Below are positions 8,047 through 16,019 of a stretch of 64,000 bases of DNA, piece by piece. A program made the translations under genes and the position numbers. This stretch comes from an uncultured Prevotellaceae bacterium (GTDB lineage: Bacteria > Bacteroidota > Bacteroidia > Bacteroidales > Bacteroidaceae), in the NCBI GenBank assembly GCA_947166305.1, contig CAMVDV010000011.1, forward strand, positions 1 through 64,000, written 5' to 3'. Every line of letters begins with the position of its first letter. The stretch's first letter is position 1. The notes below the pieces were generated by a model, which saw only the letters and a program-made list of their open reading frames with translations, was not told where the DNA came from and searched no databases.

Positions 8047-9408
8047 ATGAACATATCATTTGAAAACGTCGATAAAGTGAGCGCACTGCTCACCGTCAGC
8101 ATCGAGAAAAGCGACTACGAAGAAAAGGTAAAGAAAGCCCTCAAGGACTACAGCCACAAGGCCAGTCTGCCCGGATTCCGTCAGGGTAAAGTGCCCACGT
8201 CACTCCTTCAGAAACGATTCGGCACAGAGATAAAGGCAGAGGAAATCAACAAAATCCTCAGCAACGAAGTCAATAAATACATCCGCGAGAACAAAGTGAA
8301 CATGCTCGCCGAACCCATGCCAAACGAAGAGAAGACCCCGAAGATGGACTTCGAGACGCAGGACGACTTCACCTTTGCCTTCGACATCGCACTCGCACCT
8401 GAGTTCGACGCCACACTCTCCAAGAAAGACAAGCTCACCTACTACGACATCAAGGTGGACGACGCTCTCGTCGACAGCCAGGTCAAGACCTTCCAGAACA
8501 GAGCCGGACAGCACGTCAAGGCCAACGACTATGCCCCCGGCGACATGGTGAAGGGACTTCTCACAGAACTCGGCAAGGATGGCAGCACACTCGAAGGAGG
8601 CATCAACGTGGAAGACGCCGTCATGCTCCCAGAATACATGAAGGACGAAGCAGAGAAGGCCAAGTTCCAAGGTCTCAAGCTCGGCGACGTCATCACCTTC
8701 AACCCAGCAAAAGCATACGCCAACAACGCGACAGAACTCGCCAGCCTCCTGCATATCAGCAAGGAAGAGGCCGAGGCTGTGACATCAGACTTCAGCTTCC
8801 AGGTCAGCGAAATCATGCGTTTCCAGCCCGCAGAGCTCAGCCAGGAACTCTACGACCAAATGCTTGGCAAAGGAGTCGTGAAGAGTGAGGAAGAATTCCG
8901 TCATTTCATCCACGACGACATCAAGAAGAATTTCCAGAGCGACGCAGAGTATCAGTTCACACAAGACCTGCGCGAATACCTCCTCGGCCGCATCGGTAAG
9001 GTGGAATTCCCCGAAGCTCTGCTCAAACGCTACATGAAGATGCGCAACGAGGACAAGGGTGAGCAGTACGTCGAAGACAATTTCGAGAAGAGCCTCCCGG
9101 AGTTGCTCTGGCATCTCGCTAAGGAACAAATCTGCGACCAGTTCGACATCAAGGTGCAGCACGAAGATGTCCTGGAGACAGCCAAGGTCTTCACCCGCAT
9201 ACAGTTCGCCCAGTACGGCATGATCAACCTCCCTGAGGAAAGCATCACGAGCTATGCTGCCGAGATGCTCAAGGACCAAAGGCAGGCAGAGGGTCTCGTG
9301 GAGCGGACCGTCGAGAACAAAGTTGCGGCTAAGGCAAAGGAAGTCGTCACGTTGAAGACAAAGGAAGTCAGCATCGACGAGTTCCGTAAGCTCACAGAGA
9401 AGAAGTAA
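8047..9408 (+). CDS. tig: Trigger factor, ribosome-associated chaperone
   Basis: Folding chaperone that binds the ribosome exit tunnel (453 residues). The ribosome-binding motif GFRxGKVP is present as GFRQGKVP near residue 43. The middle region is a divergent PPIase domain and the C-terminal part is helical, as in other Bacteroidetes trigger factors, which are weakly conserved. clpP and clpX follow, the common tig-clpP-clpX order, although tig has its own promoter and the gaps contain repeats. Confidence 0.9.
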   Translation: MNISFENVDKVSALLTVSIEKSDYEEKVKKALKDYSHKASLPGFRQGKVPTSLLQKRFGTEIKAEEINKILSNEVNKYIRENKVNMLAEPMPNEEKTPKMDFETQDDFTFAFDIALAPEFDATLSKKDKLTYYDIKVDDALVDSQVKTFQNRAGQHVKANDYAPGDMVKGLLTELGKDGSTLEGGINVEDAVMLPEYMKDEAEKAKFQGLKLGDVITFNPAKAYANNATELASLLHISKEEAEAVTSDFSFQVSEIMRFQPAELSQELYDQMLGKGVVKSEEEFRHFIHDDIKKNFQSDAEYQFTQDLREYLLGRIGKVEFPEALLKRYMKMRNEDKGEQYVEDNFEKSLPELLWHLAKEQICDQFDIKVQHEDVLETAKVFTRIQFAQYGMINLPEESITSYAAEMLKDQRQAEGLVERTVENKVAAKAKEVVTLKTKEVSIDEFRKLTEKK

Positions 9409-9411
9409 AGA

Positions 9412-9500
9412 GAGCGGAAGGGAGTTGGGAGGCAGCAGTCGGGAGGCAGCGTTAGGAGTAAACCTCCCGCCTCCTGCCTCAAAACTTCCTGCCCCGAAAC
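9412..9500. repeat. Family O inverted repeat (GGGAGGCAG) between tig and clpP
   Basis: GGGAGGCAG occurs twice, followed by the inverted CCTCCCGCCTCCTGCCTC. A stem can form downstream of the tig stop. Only one copy is seen in the window. Confidence 0.5.
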
Positions 9501-9525
9501 CTCTCATCCCCTATTATATATAATA

Positions 9526-10206
9526 ATGAAAAGCATGGACAACGAGTTCAGAAAGTTCGCCACGCGCCACATGGGCATTAGCAGTATGGTGCTCGACGAC
9601 GTGGTTAAGGCACAAAGCCACTACCTCAATCCCTATATCCTTGAGGAGCGTCAGCTCAATGTCACGCAGATGGACGTCTTCAGCCGCTTGATGATGGACC
9701 GCATCATCTTCCTCGGCACGGAGATAGACGACTACACTGCCAACACTCTGCAGGCACAGTTGCTCTTCCTCGACAGCACCGATCCGGGCAAAGACATCAG
9801 CATTTACATCAACAGCCCTGGCGGTAGTGTCCACGCAGGCCTTGGCATCTACGACACGATGCAGTTCATTTCGAGCGACGTGGCCACTATTTGTACGGGC
9901 ATGGCGGCAAGCATGGCGGCCGTATTGCTTGTGGCTGGCAAGGAAGGGAAAAGGAGTGCATTGAAGCATAGCCGTGTGATGATCCACCAGCCGATGGGCG
10001 GTGCGCAGGGTCAGGCCAGCGACATCGAGATCACGGCGCGCGAGATTCAGAAGCTCAAGAAGGAGCTTTACACCATCATTGCCGAGCACTCTCACACGGA
10101 CTTCGACAAGGTCTGGGCCGACAGCGACCGCGACTATTGGATGACGGCAGAGGAGGCCAGGGACTACGGCATGATTGACCGCGTGATGACGCGCAAGGAG
10201 AACTAA
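9526..10206 (+). CDS. clpP: ATP-dependent Clp protease proteolytic subunit
   Basis: Serine protease chamber of ClpXP (226 residues). The catalytic triad is visible: Ser129 in CTGMAASM, His154 in VMIHQPMGG and Asp203 in DRDYWM. The start could be 9526 (MKSMDNEF) or 9535 (MDNEF); both lie just after an AT-rich stretch. clpX follows after about 150 bases, so the two probably share expression. Confidence 0.96.
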   Translation: MKSMDNEFRKFATRHMGISSMVLDDVVKAQSHYLNPYILEERQLNVTQMDVFSRLMMDRIIFLGTEIDDYTANTLQAQLLFLDSTDPGKDISIYINSPGGSVHAGLGIYDTMQFISSDVATICTGMAASMAAVLLVAGKEGKRSALKHSRVMIHQPMGGAQGQASDIEITAREIQKLKKELYTIIAEHSHTDFDKVWADSDRDYWMTAEEARDYGMIDRVMTRKEN

Positions 10207-10357
10207 AGGACGGGGCAGACTCCCGTCCCTCTCCGACTTCCCTTCTGACTGGAGGGCTCGGCCCTGAGGGAGGCATCCCTTGGGGGAGAGGAACGGAGCG
10301 TGTCCGTTCGTTTATTTATTTTCTAACCTTTTCACTTTTTAACCTTTTCACCTTCCA

Positions 10358-11605
10358 ATGGCAGGCAAGAAGAAAGACCGTTGCTCCTTCTGCGGCAGGG
10401 GCGAGGACGAAGTGGCTTTGCTGCTGACGGGCTTGAACGGATTCATCTGCAACGACTGCGTGCAGCAGGCGGAGCGTATTGTCCGCGAGAGCATGGGCCA
10501 CGGCGACCGCTCCAGGAGGGCGGTGGGCGAGGGCATCAACTTGACGGAGGTGCCCAAGCCACGCGACATCAAGGCATTCCTCGACGAGTACGTCATCGGG
10601 CAGGACGCTGCTAAGCGTTACCTCTCGGTGGCTGTCTATAATCACTACAAGCGCTTGGCTCAGCCCCAGGACGACGGGGTGGAAATCGAGAAGAGCAACA
10701 TCATCATGGTGGGCTCCACGGGCACTGGCAAGACACTCCTTGCGCGCACCATAGCCCGACTGCTGAAGGTTCCGTTTACCATCGTGGACGCTACCATCTT
10801 CACCGAGGCTGGCTATGTGGGCGAGGACGTGGAGAGCATCTTGACACGCTTGCTCCAGGTGGCCGACTACGACGTGGCTGCCACCGAACGCGGCATTGTC
10901 TTCATCGACGAGATAGACAAGATTGCACGCAAGCAGGACAACCCCAGCATCACGCGTGACGTGAGCGGCGAGGGCGTACAGCAGGGCTTGCTGAAGTTGC
11001 TCGAAGGCTCTATCGTCAACGTGCCGCCCAAAGGTGGCCGTAAGCACCCGGACCAGGACTATATCCATGTGGACACGCGCAACATTCTGTTCATCTGTGG
11101 CGGTGCCTTCGACGGCATCGAGCGCAAGATTGCCCAGCGCCTCAACACGCACGTCGTGGGCTACGACAGCGTACAGAACCAGAAACGCATCGACACGAAA
11201 GACCTCATGAAGTATATCGTGCCGCAGGACCTGAAGAGCTTCGGGCTTATCCCGGAAATCATCGGCAGGCTGCCGGTGCTCACCTACCTCAATCCGCTCG
11301 ACCGCGACGCGCTTCGCCGCATACTCATCGAGCCTAAGAACTCGCTCGTCCGTCAGCAAGAGAAGCTATTCCTGATGGATGGCATCCGGCTCACCTTTGA
11401 AGATGAAGCCCTGGACTACATCGTGGACAAGGCCATCGAGTACAAGCTCGGCGCGCGAGGCCTGCGGAGCATCATGGAAAGCATCATGACGGAGGCGCAG
11501 TTCGACGCCCCTTCGGAGAAACGCGACACGCTCTGCATCACGCGACAGTACGCCGCGGAGCAGGTAGAGAAGCAGAAAGAGAAACTCGAGGCATCGGCTG
11601 ATTAG
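10358..11605 (+). CDS. clpX: ATP-dependent Clp protease ATP-binding subunit ClpX
   Basis: AAA+ unfoldase that feeds substrates to ClpP (415 residues). The N-terminal zinc-binding domain has Cys9, Cys12, Cys31 and Cys34. Walker A is GSTGTGKT, Walker B VFIDEIDK, and the arginine-finger and sensor-2 region (LGARGLRSI) are present. A strong intrinsic terminator overlaps the stop codon, so the clpPX transcript ends here. Confidence 0.97.
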   Translation: MAGKKKDRCSFCGRGEDEVALLLTGLNGFICNDCVQQAERIVRESMGHGDRSRRAVGEGINLTEVPKPRDIKAFLDEYVIGQDAAKRYLSVAVYNHYKRLAQPQDDGVEIEKSNIIMVGSTGTGKTLLARTIARLLKVPFTIVDATIFTEAGYVGEDVESILTRLLQVADYDVAATERGIVFIDEIDKIARKQDNPSITRDVSGEGVQQGLLKLLEGSIVNVPPKGGRKHPDQDYIHVDTRNILFICGGAFDGIERKIAQRLNTHVVGYDSVQNQKRIDTKDLMKYIVPQDLKSFGLIPEIIGRLPVLTYLNPLDRDALRRILIEPKNSLVRQQEKLFLMDGIRLTFEDEALDYIVDKAIEYKLGARGLRSIMESIMTEAQFDAPSEKRDTLCITRQYAAEQVEKQKEKLEASAD

Positions 11606-11622
11606 CGCCGATGCCTTTTTTT
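11590..11622 (+). terminator. Intrinsic terminator of clpX
   Basis: Nine-base stem GGCATCGGC (11590-11598) / GCCGATGCC (11607-11615) followed by seven T. The clpX stop codon sits in the loop. Confidence 0.9.
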
Positions 11623-11625
11623 ATG

Positions 11626-11782
11626 CCCTAATCCCTATTCCCTAATCCGAAAGCCTACGACGGCGGACGCGCGAATCAACCAAGCCCTATTCCTAAAGCC
11701 CCCTGGCGGCGGACGCGCCACGGCGCGTCCCTACAGGCCGAATCAACCAAACCCTATTCCCTAATCTCTATTCCCTAATCCA
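11626..11782. repeat. Patchwork of repeats: family N (CCCTATTCCCTAATCC) around a family G arm
   Basis: CCCTATTCCCTAATCC-type units flank both sides (11626-11649 and 11751-11782), GAATCAACCAA occurs twice inside, and a single family G arm (GCGGACGCGCCACGGCGCG, 11709-11738) lies in the middle. There is no gene here. It looks like nested repeat insertions. Confidence 0.7.
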
Positions 11783-11802
11783 AAAAACCCTTTTCCCAAA
11801 AG

Positions 11803-11871
11803 TTTGACCCATGCGCATGGAACGATGGACCCATGCGCATGGGTCAATGGTTCCATGCGCATGGGTCAAAC
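11803..11871. repeat. Family E repeat, copy 1 (three CCATGCGCATGG palindromes)
   Basis: Three copies of CCATGCGCATGG, mostly extended to GACCCATGCGCATGGGTC, are separated by AACGATGG and TCAATGGTT. The second copy of the whole array, at 15896-15963, has the same order and spacing. Function unknown. Confidence 0.85.
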
Positions 11872-12005
11872 CCCATCGCCTGCCCTTCGTGCCCGCGAGG
11901 ACTGCCAAGAAGGCCGTTTCGGCACGCCCGACGCGCCGGAAGGACGCGCCGAGGGGGGACAGAACGACGGGAATAAAGGATTTTTTGAAGTTTTCCGCCA
12001 AAACA

Positions 12006-12037
12006 TTTGGCAGTTTGAGCAAAAAGACGTATCTTTG
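12006..12037 (+). promoter_or_regulatory. Promoter of recQ
   Basis: TTTG (12006-12009), 20 bases, TATCTTTG (12030-12037); 29 bases before the ATG. Confidence 0.85.
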
Positions 12038-12066
12038 TCTTTAGCTTTGTTTCTAATGCCACCTAA

Positions 12067-14244
12067 ATGACAGAGATTAACCTCACCGAACAACTGAAAC
12101 ATTTCTTTGGCTTCGACTCCTTCAAGGGAGCCCAGGAAGCCATCATCCGCAACCTGCTCGACGGCAAGGACACCTTCGTGCTCATGCCCACGGGTGGCGG
12201 CAAATCCCTGTGCTATCAGCTCCCGGCCCTCATTAGCGAAGGCACGGCCATCGTCGTCTCTCCGCTCATAGCCCTCATGAAGAATCAGGTGGACGCCATA
12301 CGTCAGCTCACCGACAACGACGGCATTGCGCACTACCTGAACTCCTCTCTCACCAAGACCCAAATTGACCAGGTGAAGGAAGACGTGGCCGCTGGGCGCA
12401 CCAAGCTGCTCTATGTGGCACCGGAGTCGCTGACCAAGGAGGAGAACATCCGCTTCCTCAAGAGCACCAAGATATCCTTCTATGCCGTGGACGAAGCGCA
12501 CTGCATCTCGGAATGGGGCCACGACTTCCGTCCCGAATACCGCAACATCCGCCCACTGGCCGAACAGATAGGCCGCGCACCCATCATCGCGCTCACCGCA
12601 ACGGCCACCGACAAGGTGCGCACCGACATCAAGAAGAACCTCGGAATCCCTGCCGCCACCGAGTTCAAAAGCTCGTTCAACCGGCCCAACCTCTACTACG
12701 AAATCCGGCCCAAGACCAAGGACGTGGACAAGGACATCACGCGCTTCGTGCTCCAGAACAAGGGCAAGAGCGGCATCATCTACTGCCTGAGCCGCCGCCG
12801 CGTGGAAGAGCTCGCCGAGATGCTCCGCACCAATAACATCGCCGCCCGCGCCTATCATGCCGGAATGGAATCGGCGGAAAGGGCACAGACGCAGGACGAT
12901 TTCCTCATGGAACGCATCGACGTCATCGTGGCCACCATTGCCTTCGGCATGGGAATCGACAAGCCGGACGTCAGATACGTCATCCATTACGACATACCCA
13001 AAAGCCTCGAAGGATACTATCAAGAGACAGGTAGGGCCGGACGCGACGGCGGCGAAGGACTCTGCATCACGTTCTTCTCCCCCCACGACCTGCGCAAACT
13101 CGAGAAATTCATGCAGGGAAAACCCGTGGCCGAACAAGACATCGGCCGACAACTCCTGCAAGAGACAGCCGCCTACGCCGAGACTTCCATCTGCCGGCGC
13201 AAGTTCCTGCTACACTACTTCGGCGAGGAGTACGAGCCCGACAACTGCGGCAAGTGCGACAACTGCCTGCATCCGCACGAAAGAATCAAGGCCGAGGCAG
13301 AGCTCCAGCAAGTGCTCCGCGTCATACACGCCGTGAAGGAAGGATTCAAGACCCAGCACGTCATCGACATCCTCCTGGGCAACGAGACCGACGACGTCAT
13401 TGCCCACCGCCACGAACTCCTCTCCTGCTTCGGCTGCGGCGACGACCACGACGCATCATTCTGGAACGCTGTCATCCGACAAGCCATGATCTCTGGATAC
13501 ATCGAGAAAGGCATCGAGAACTACGGCCTCCTTAGCATCACACCCGAAGGGCGTGCCTATATGAAGGAACCCCAACCCTTCTACGTCATGGAAGACCGCG
13601 AGTTCGACGACTTCAACGACACGAGTGGAGAAGGAACCTCTGTGCTCGACGAGACACTCTTCGCTATGCTCAAGGACCTCCGACGCGACGTTGCACGACG
13701 CAAGAACCTGCCTCCCTACGTCATCTTCCAAGACCCGTCGCTCGAAGACATGGCAACTTCCTATCCCACAAACATTGAGGAACTGAAGAACATCCGTGGC
13801 GTGGGCGAAGGCAAGGCACACCGCTACGGCGCAGAGTTCTGCCAGCTCATAGCAAGATATTGCGAGGAGAACGAGATAGACCGCTTCGAGGACTTCCGCG
13901 TCCGCAGCCTTGCCAACAAGAGCGCCGATAAGATAAGCATCATCACCTCCATCGACCGTCAGGTAGACCTTGACCAGATTGCCAAGACCAAAGGGCTCAC
14001 GCTCTCCGAACTCCTCGACGAAATCTACTCCATGGTGGACAGCGGCACCAAACTCAACCTTGACTACTACATCAAAGAGGTCATGGATGAAGACCACATG
14101 CAAGACATCTACGACTACTTCCGCGAGGCTGAGGACAACAACATCGACGATGCTCTCGACGAGTTCGCCGACGATGAGGACGAATACACCGAAGAGGAAA
14201 TCAAGCTCGTCCGCATCAAGTTCCTCGCCGAGAACGCCTGCTAA
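12067..14244 (+). CDS. recQ: ATP-dependent DNA helicase RecQ
   Basis: 3'-5' superfamily 2 helicase for recombination and replication-fork repair (725 residues). The helicase core has Walker A MPTGGGKS and the DEAH box VDEAHCISEWGHDFR. The zinc subdomain is CRRKFLLHYFGEEY...CGKCDNC, then a winged-helix region and an HRDC-like domain (NIRGVGEGKAHRYG). The long acidic tail after residue 650 (EDNNIDDALDEFADDEDEYTEEE) is typical of Bacteroidetes RecQ. Confidence 0.95.
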   Translation: MTEINLTEQLKHFFGFDSFKGAQEAIIRNLLDGKDTFVLMPTGGGKSLCYQLPALISEGTAIVVSPLIALMKNQVDAIRQLTDNDGIAHYLNSSLTKTQIDQVKEDVAAGRTKLLYVAPESLTKEENIRFLKSTKISFYAVDEAHCISEWGHDFRPEYRNIRPLAEQIGRAPIIALTATATDKVRTDIKKNLGIPAATEFKSSFNRPNLYYEIRPKTKDVDKDITRFVLQNKGKSGIIYCLSRRRVEELAEMLRTNNIAARAYHAGMESAERAQTQDDFLMERIDVIVATIAFGMGIDKPDVRYVIHYDIPKSLEGYYQETGRAGRDGGEGLCITFFSPHDLRKLEKFMQGKPVAEQDIGRQLLQETAAYAETSICRRKFLLHYFGEEYEPDNCGKCDNCLHPHERIKAEAELQQVLRVIHAVKEGFKTQHVIDILLGNETDDVIAHRHELLSCFGCGDDHDASFWNAVIRQAMISGYIEKGIENYGLLSITPEGRAYMKEPQPFYVMEDREFDDFNDTSGEGTSVLDETLFAMLKDLRRDVARRKNLPPYVIFQDPSLEDMATSYPTNIEELKNIRGVGEGKAHRYGAEFCQLIARYCEENEIDRFEDFRVRSLANKSADKISIITSIDRQVDLDQIAKTKGLTLSELLDEIYSMVDSGTKLNLDYYIKEVMDEDHMQDIYDYFREAEDNNIDDALDEFADDEDEYTEEEIKLVRIKFLAENAC

Positions 14245-14263
14245 AGACTTCTCCCAAAACGAT

Positions 14264-14301
14264 GAAGGACCTCTCGCCATGCGGCGGGAGGTCCTTCGCT
14301 G
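14264..14301 (+). terminator. Probable terminator after recQ
   Basis: Ten-base perfect stem GAAGGACCTC (14264-14273) / GAGGTCCTTC (14288-14297), followed by a weak T-tract (GCTGTTTTG). Confidence 0.6.
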
Positions 14302-14313
14302 TTTTGTGTCGGC

Positions 14314-14402
14314 AAACGTCGCGTGCGGCGATGGCAATCGTCGCACGCAAAAACTGGCAACGCCGCACGCGACGATCACCATCGTCGCACGCGAAGTTTT
14401 TT
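14314..14402. repeat. Family D repeat, copy 1, between convergent recQ and kbl
   Basis: Four alternating units of the type CGTCGCGTGCGGCGATG and its inverse, opening with AAACGTCGC and closing with GCGAAGTTTTTTAT. Flanking A and T runs make it look like a two-way terminator. Other copies lie at 19.8, 32.5, 37.3 and 49.2 kb. Confidence 0.8.
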
Positions 14403-14444
14403 ATTTCAGCACGCCGTAAGGAAAACCTTGGCGAGCTTCATATT

Positions 14445-15632
14445 CTATTTCAGCACGCCGAGTTCCTTGCCGACCTTTATGAAGGCGGCGATGCACTTGT
14501 CGAGTTGCTCGCGGTTGTGGCCGGCGGAGAGCTGGACGCGGATGCGTGCTTGGTCCTTGGGCACGACGGGGTAGTAGAAGCCTGTGACGTAGATGCCTTC
14601 TTCCTGCATCTTTGCGGCAAAGACTTGCGAGAGCTTGGCGTCGTAGAGCATCACGGCGCAGATGGCGCTCTGCGTGGGCTTGATGTCGAAGCCGGCAGCC
14701 ATCATCTTGTCGCGGAAGTATGTGACGTTCTCCACGAGGCGGTCGTGCAGTTCGTTGCTTTCCTTCAGCATCTTGAACACTTCGAGGGAGGCTCCGATGA
14801 TGCAGGGTGCGAGGCTGTTGGAGAAGAGGTAAGGCCTTGAGCGCTGACGCAGCAGGTCGATGATTTCCTTGCGTCCGGTTGTGAAGCCACCGAGTGCGCC
14901 GCCGAATGCTTTGCCGAGCGTGCCGGTGTAGATGTCCACGCGGCCGTAGGTGCCGCAGAGTTCGCTCACGCCGTGACCTGTCTTGCCTACCACGCCGGCC
15001 GAATGGCTTTCATCGACCATGACGAGTGCGTCGTACTTCTCTGCCAGGTCGCATATCTTGTCCATGGGCGCTACGTTGCCGTCCATGGAGAACACGCCGT
15101 CGGTGACGATGATGCGGAATCTCTGTGCCTGTGCCTCTTGGAGGCACTTCTCCAGCTCTTCCATGTTGGCGTTAGCGTAGCGGTATCTCTTGGCTTTGCA
15201 CAGGCGTACGCCGTCGATGATGCTGGCGTGGTTGAGTGCATCGCTGATGATGGCGTCCTCTTCTGTAAAGAGAGGTTCGAAGACACCGCCGTTTGCGTCG
15301 AAGCACGCGGCGTAGAGAATCGTGTCCTCCGTCTTGAAATAATCGCTGATGGCGGCTTCGAGTTGCTTGTGGATGTCCTGCGTGCCGCAGATGAAGCGTA
15401 CGCTCGACATGCCGAAGCCCCTCTGGGCCATCATCTTCGTGGCGCCCTCTATGAGGCGTGGATTGTCGGAGAGTCCGAGATAATTGTTGGCGCAGAAGTT
15501 CAGCACTTCCTTGCCTTTCACCTGGATGGCTGCCCGCTGGGGGCTTTCGATGAGTCGTTCTTCCTTGTAGAGGCCAGCCTCGCGTATCTCGGAGAGCGTT
15601 TGGCTGAGATGTTCTTTCAGTTTTCCGTACAT
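14445..15632 (-). CDS. kbl: Glycine C-acetyltransferase (2-amino-3-ketobutyrate CoA ligase)
   Basis: PLP enzyme (395 residues) that splits 2-amino-3-ketobutyrate with CoA into glycine and acetyl-CoA, the second step of threonine breakdown. The PLP lysine is in TGTLGKAFGG; FCANNYLGLSDNP and DESHSAGVVG are family motifs. Its partner, threonine dehydrogenase, lies 3 kb away on the opposite strand, and the glycine cleavage operon follows. This supports a threonine-glycine-C1 role. Confidence 0.95.
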   Translation of the reverse strand: MYGKLKEHLSQTLSEIREAGLYKEERLIESPQRAAIQVKGKEVLNFCANNYLGLSDNPRLIEGATKMMAQRGFGMSSVRFICGTQDIHKQLEAAISDYFKTEDTILYAACFDANGGVFEPLFTEEDAIISDALNHASIIDGVRLCKAKRYRYANANMEELEKCLQEAQAQRFRIIVTDGVFSMDGNVAPMDKICDLAEKYDALVMVDESHSAGVVGKTGHGVSELCGTYGRVDIYTGTLGKAFGGALGGFTTGRKEIIDLLRQRSRPYLFSNSLAPCIIGASLEVFKMLKESNELHDRLVENVTYFRDKMMAAGFDIKPTQSAICAVMLYDAKLSQVFAAKMQEEGIYVTGFYYPVVPKDQARIRVQLSAGHNREQLDKCIAAFIKVGKELGVLK

Positions 15633-15637
15633 GAATT

Positions 15638-15735
15638 TAGGGTTTTAAGGTTTTGAGGTTATAAGGTTATTAGGTTGTGAGGTCTTGGGGTTGTGAGGTT
15701 TTGAGGTTGTTAGGTTTTGAGGGCTTGAGGTGGGG
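15638..15735. repeat. Family K tandem repeat (GGTTTTGAGGTT type) upstream of kbl
   Basis: About ten degenerate units of 8-9 bases built from GAGGTT / TAAGGTT. It lies in the 5' leader of kbl, between the -7 box and the start codon. It is strongly G/T-biased on the plus strand. Confidence 0.65.
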
Positions 15736-15777
15736 TTGTGACGTCGTTTTAGTGCGATGTCGATGTTTTTCCAACTG

Positions 15778-15785
15778 CAAAGTTA
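15778..15785 (-). promoter_or_regulatory. -7 element, probable kbl promoter
   Basis: TAACTTTG on the minus strand. No good -33 TTTG is seen, and the leader would be about 145 bases and filled with family K repeat. Confidence 0.5.
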
Positions 15786-15895
15786 CGAAAACTTTGTGAA
15801 TAATCGTTCATCTTGGTGCAATTATTTTCGTTTCTCGGTGTGCCGGGGCTGTCGTGGCTGCTTTGGCTGATGGCGGACACGGCGTGCTGTGGAGG

Positions 15896-15963
15896 TTGAC
15901 CCATGCGCATGGAACGATGGACCCATGCGCATGGAACCATCGACCCATGCGCATGGGTCAAAC
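15896..15963. repeat. Family E repeat, copy 2
   Basis: Three CCATGCGCATGG palindromes with the same outer GTC..GAC extensions and spacers as copy 1 (11803-11871). It lies between kbl and the end of the TonB receptor gene. Confidence 0.85.
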
Positions 15964-16019
15964 AAAACGGCGTGCCTTGTCTGGCGACAGGGCACGCCGC
16001 AGCGGGCACCGGGGAGTGC

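Noticed and set aside
14314..14402. Possible CRISPR-like array (regular GC-rich repeats)
   Set aside because: Units alternate in orientation, are palindromic and have no constant-length unique spacers; no cas genes are near. Same for the other family D copies.
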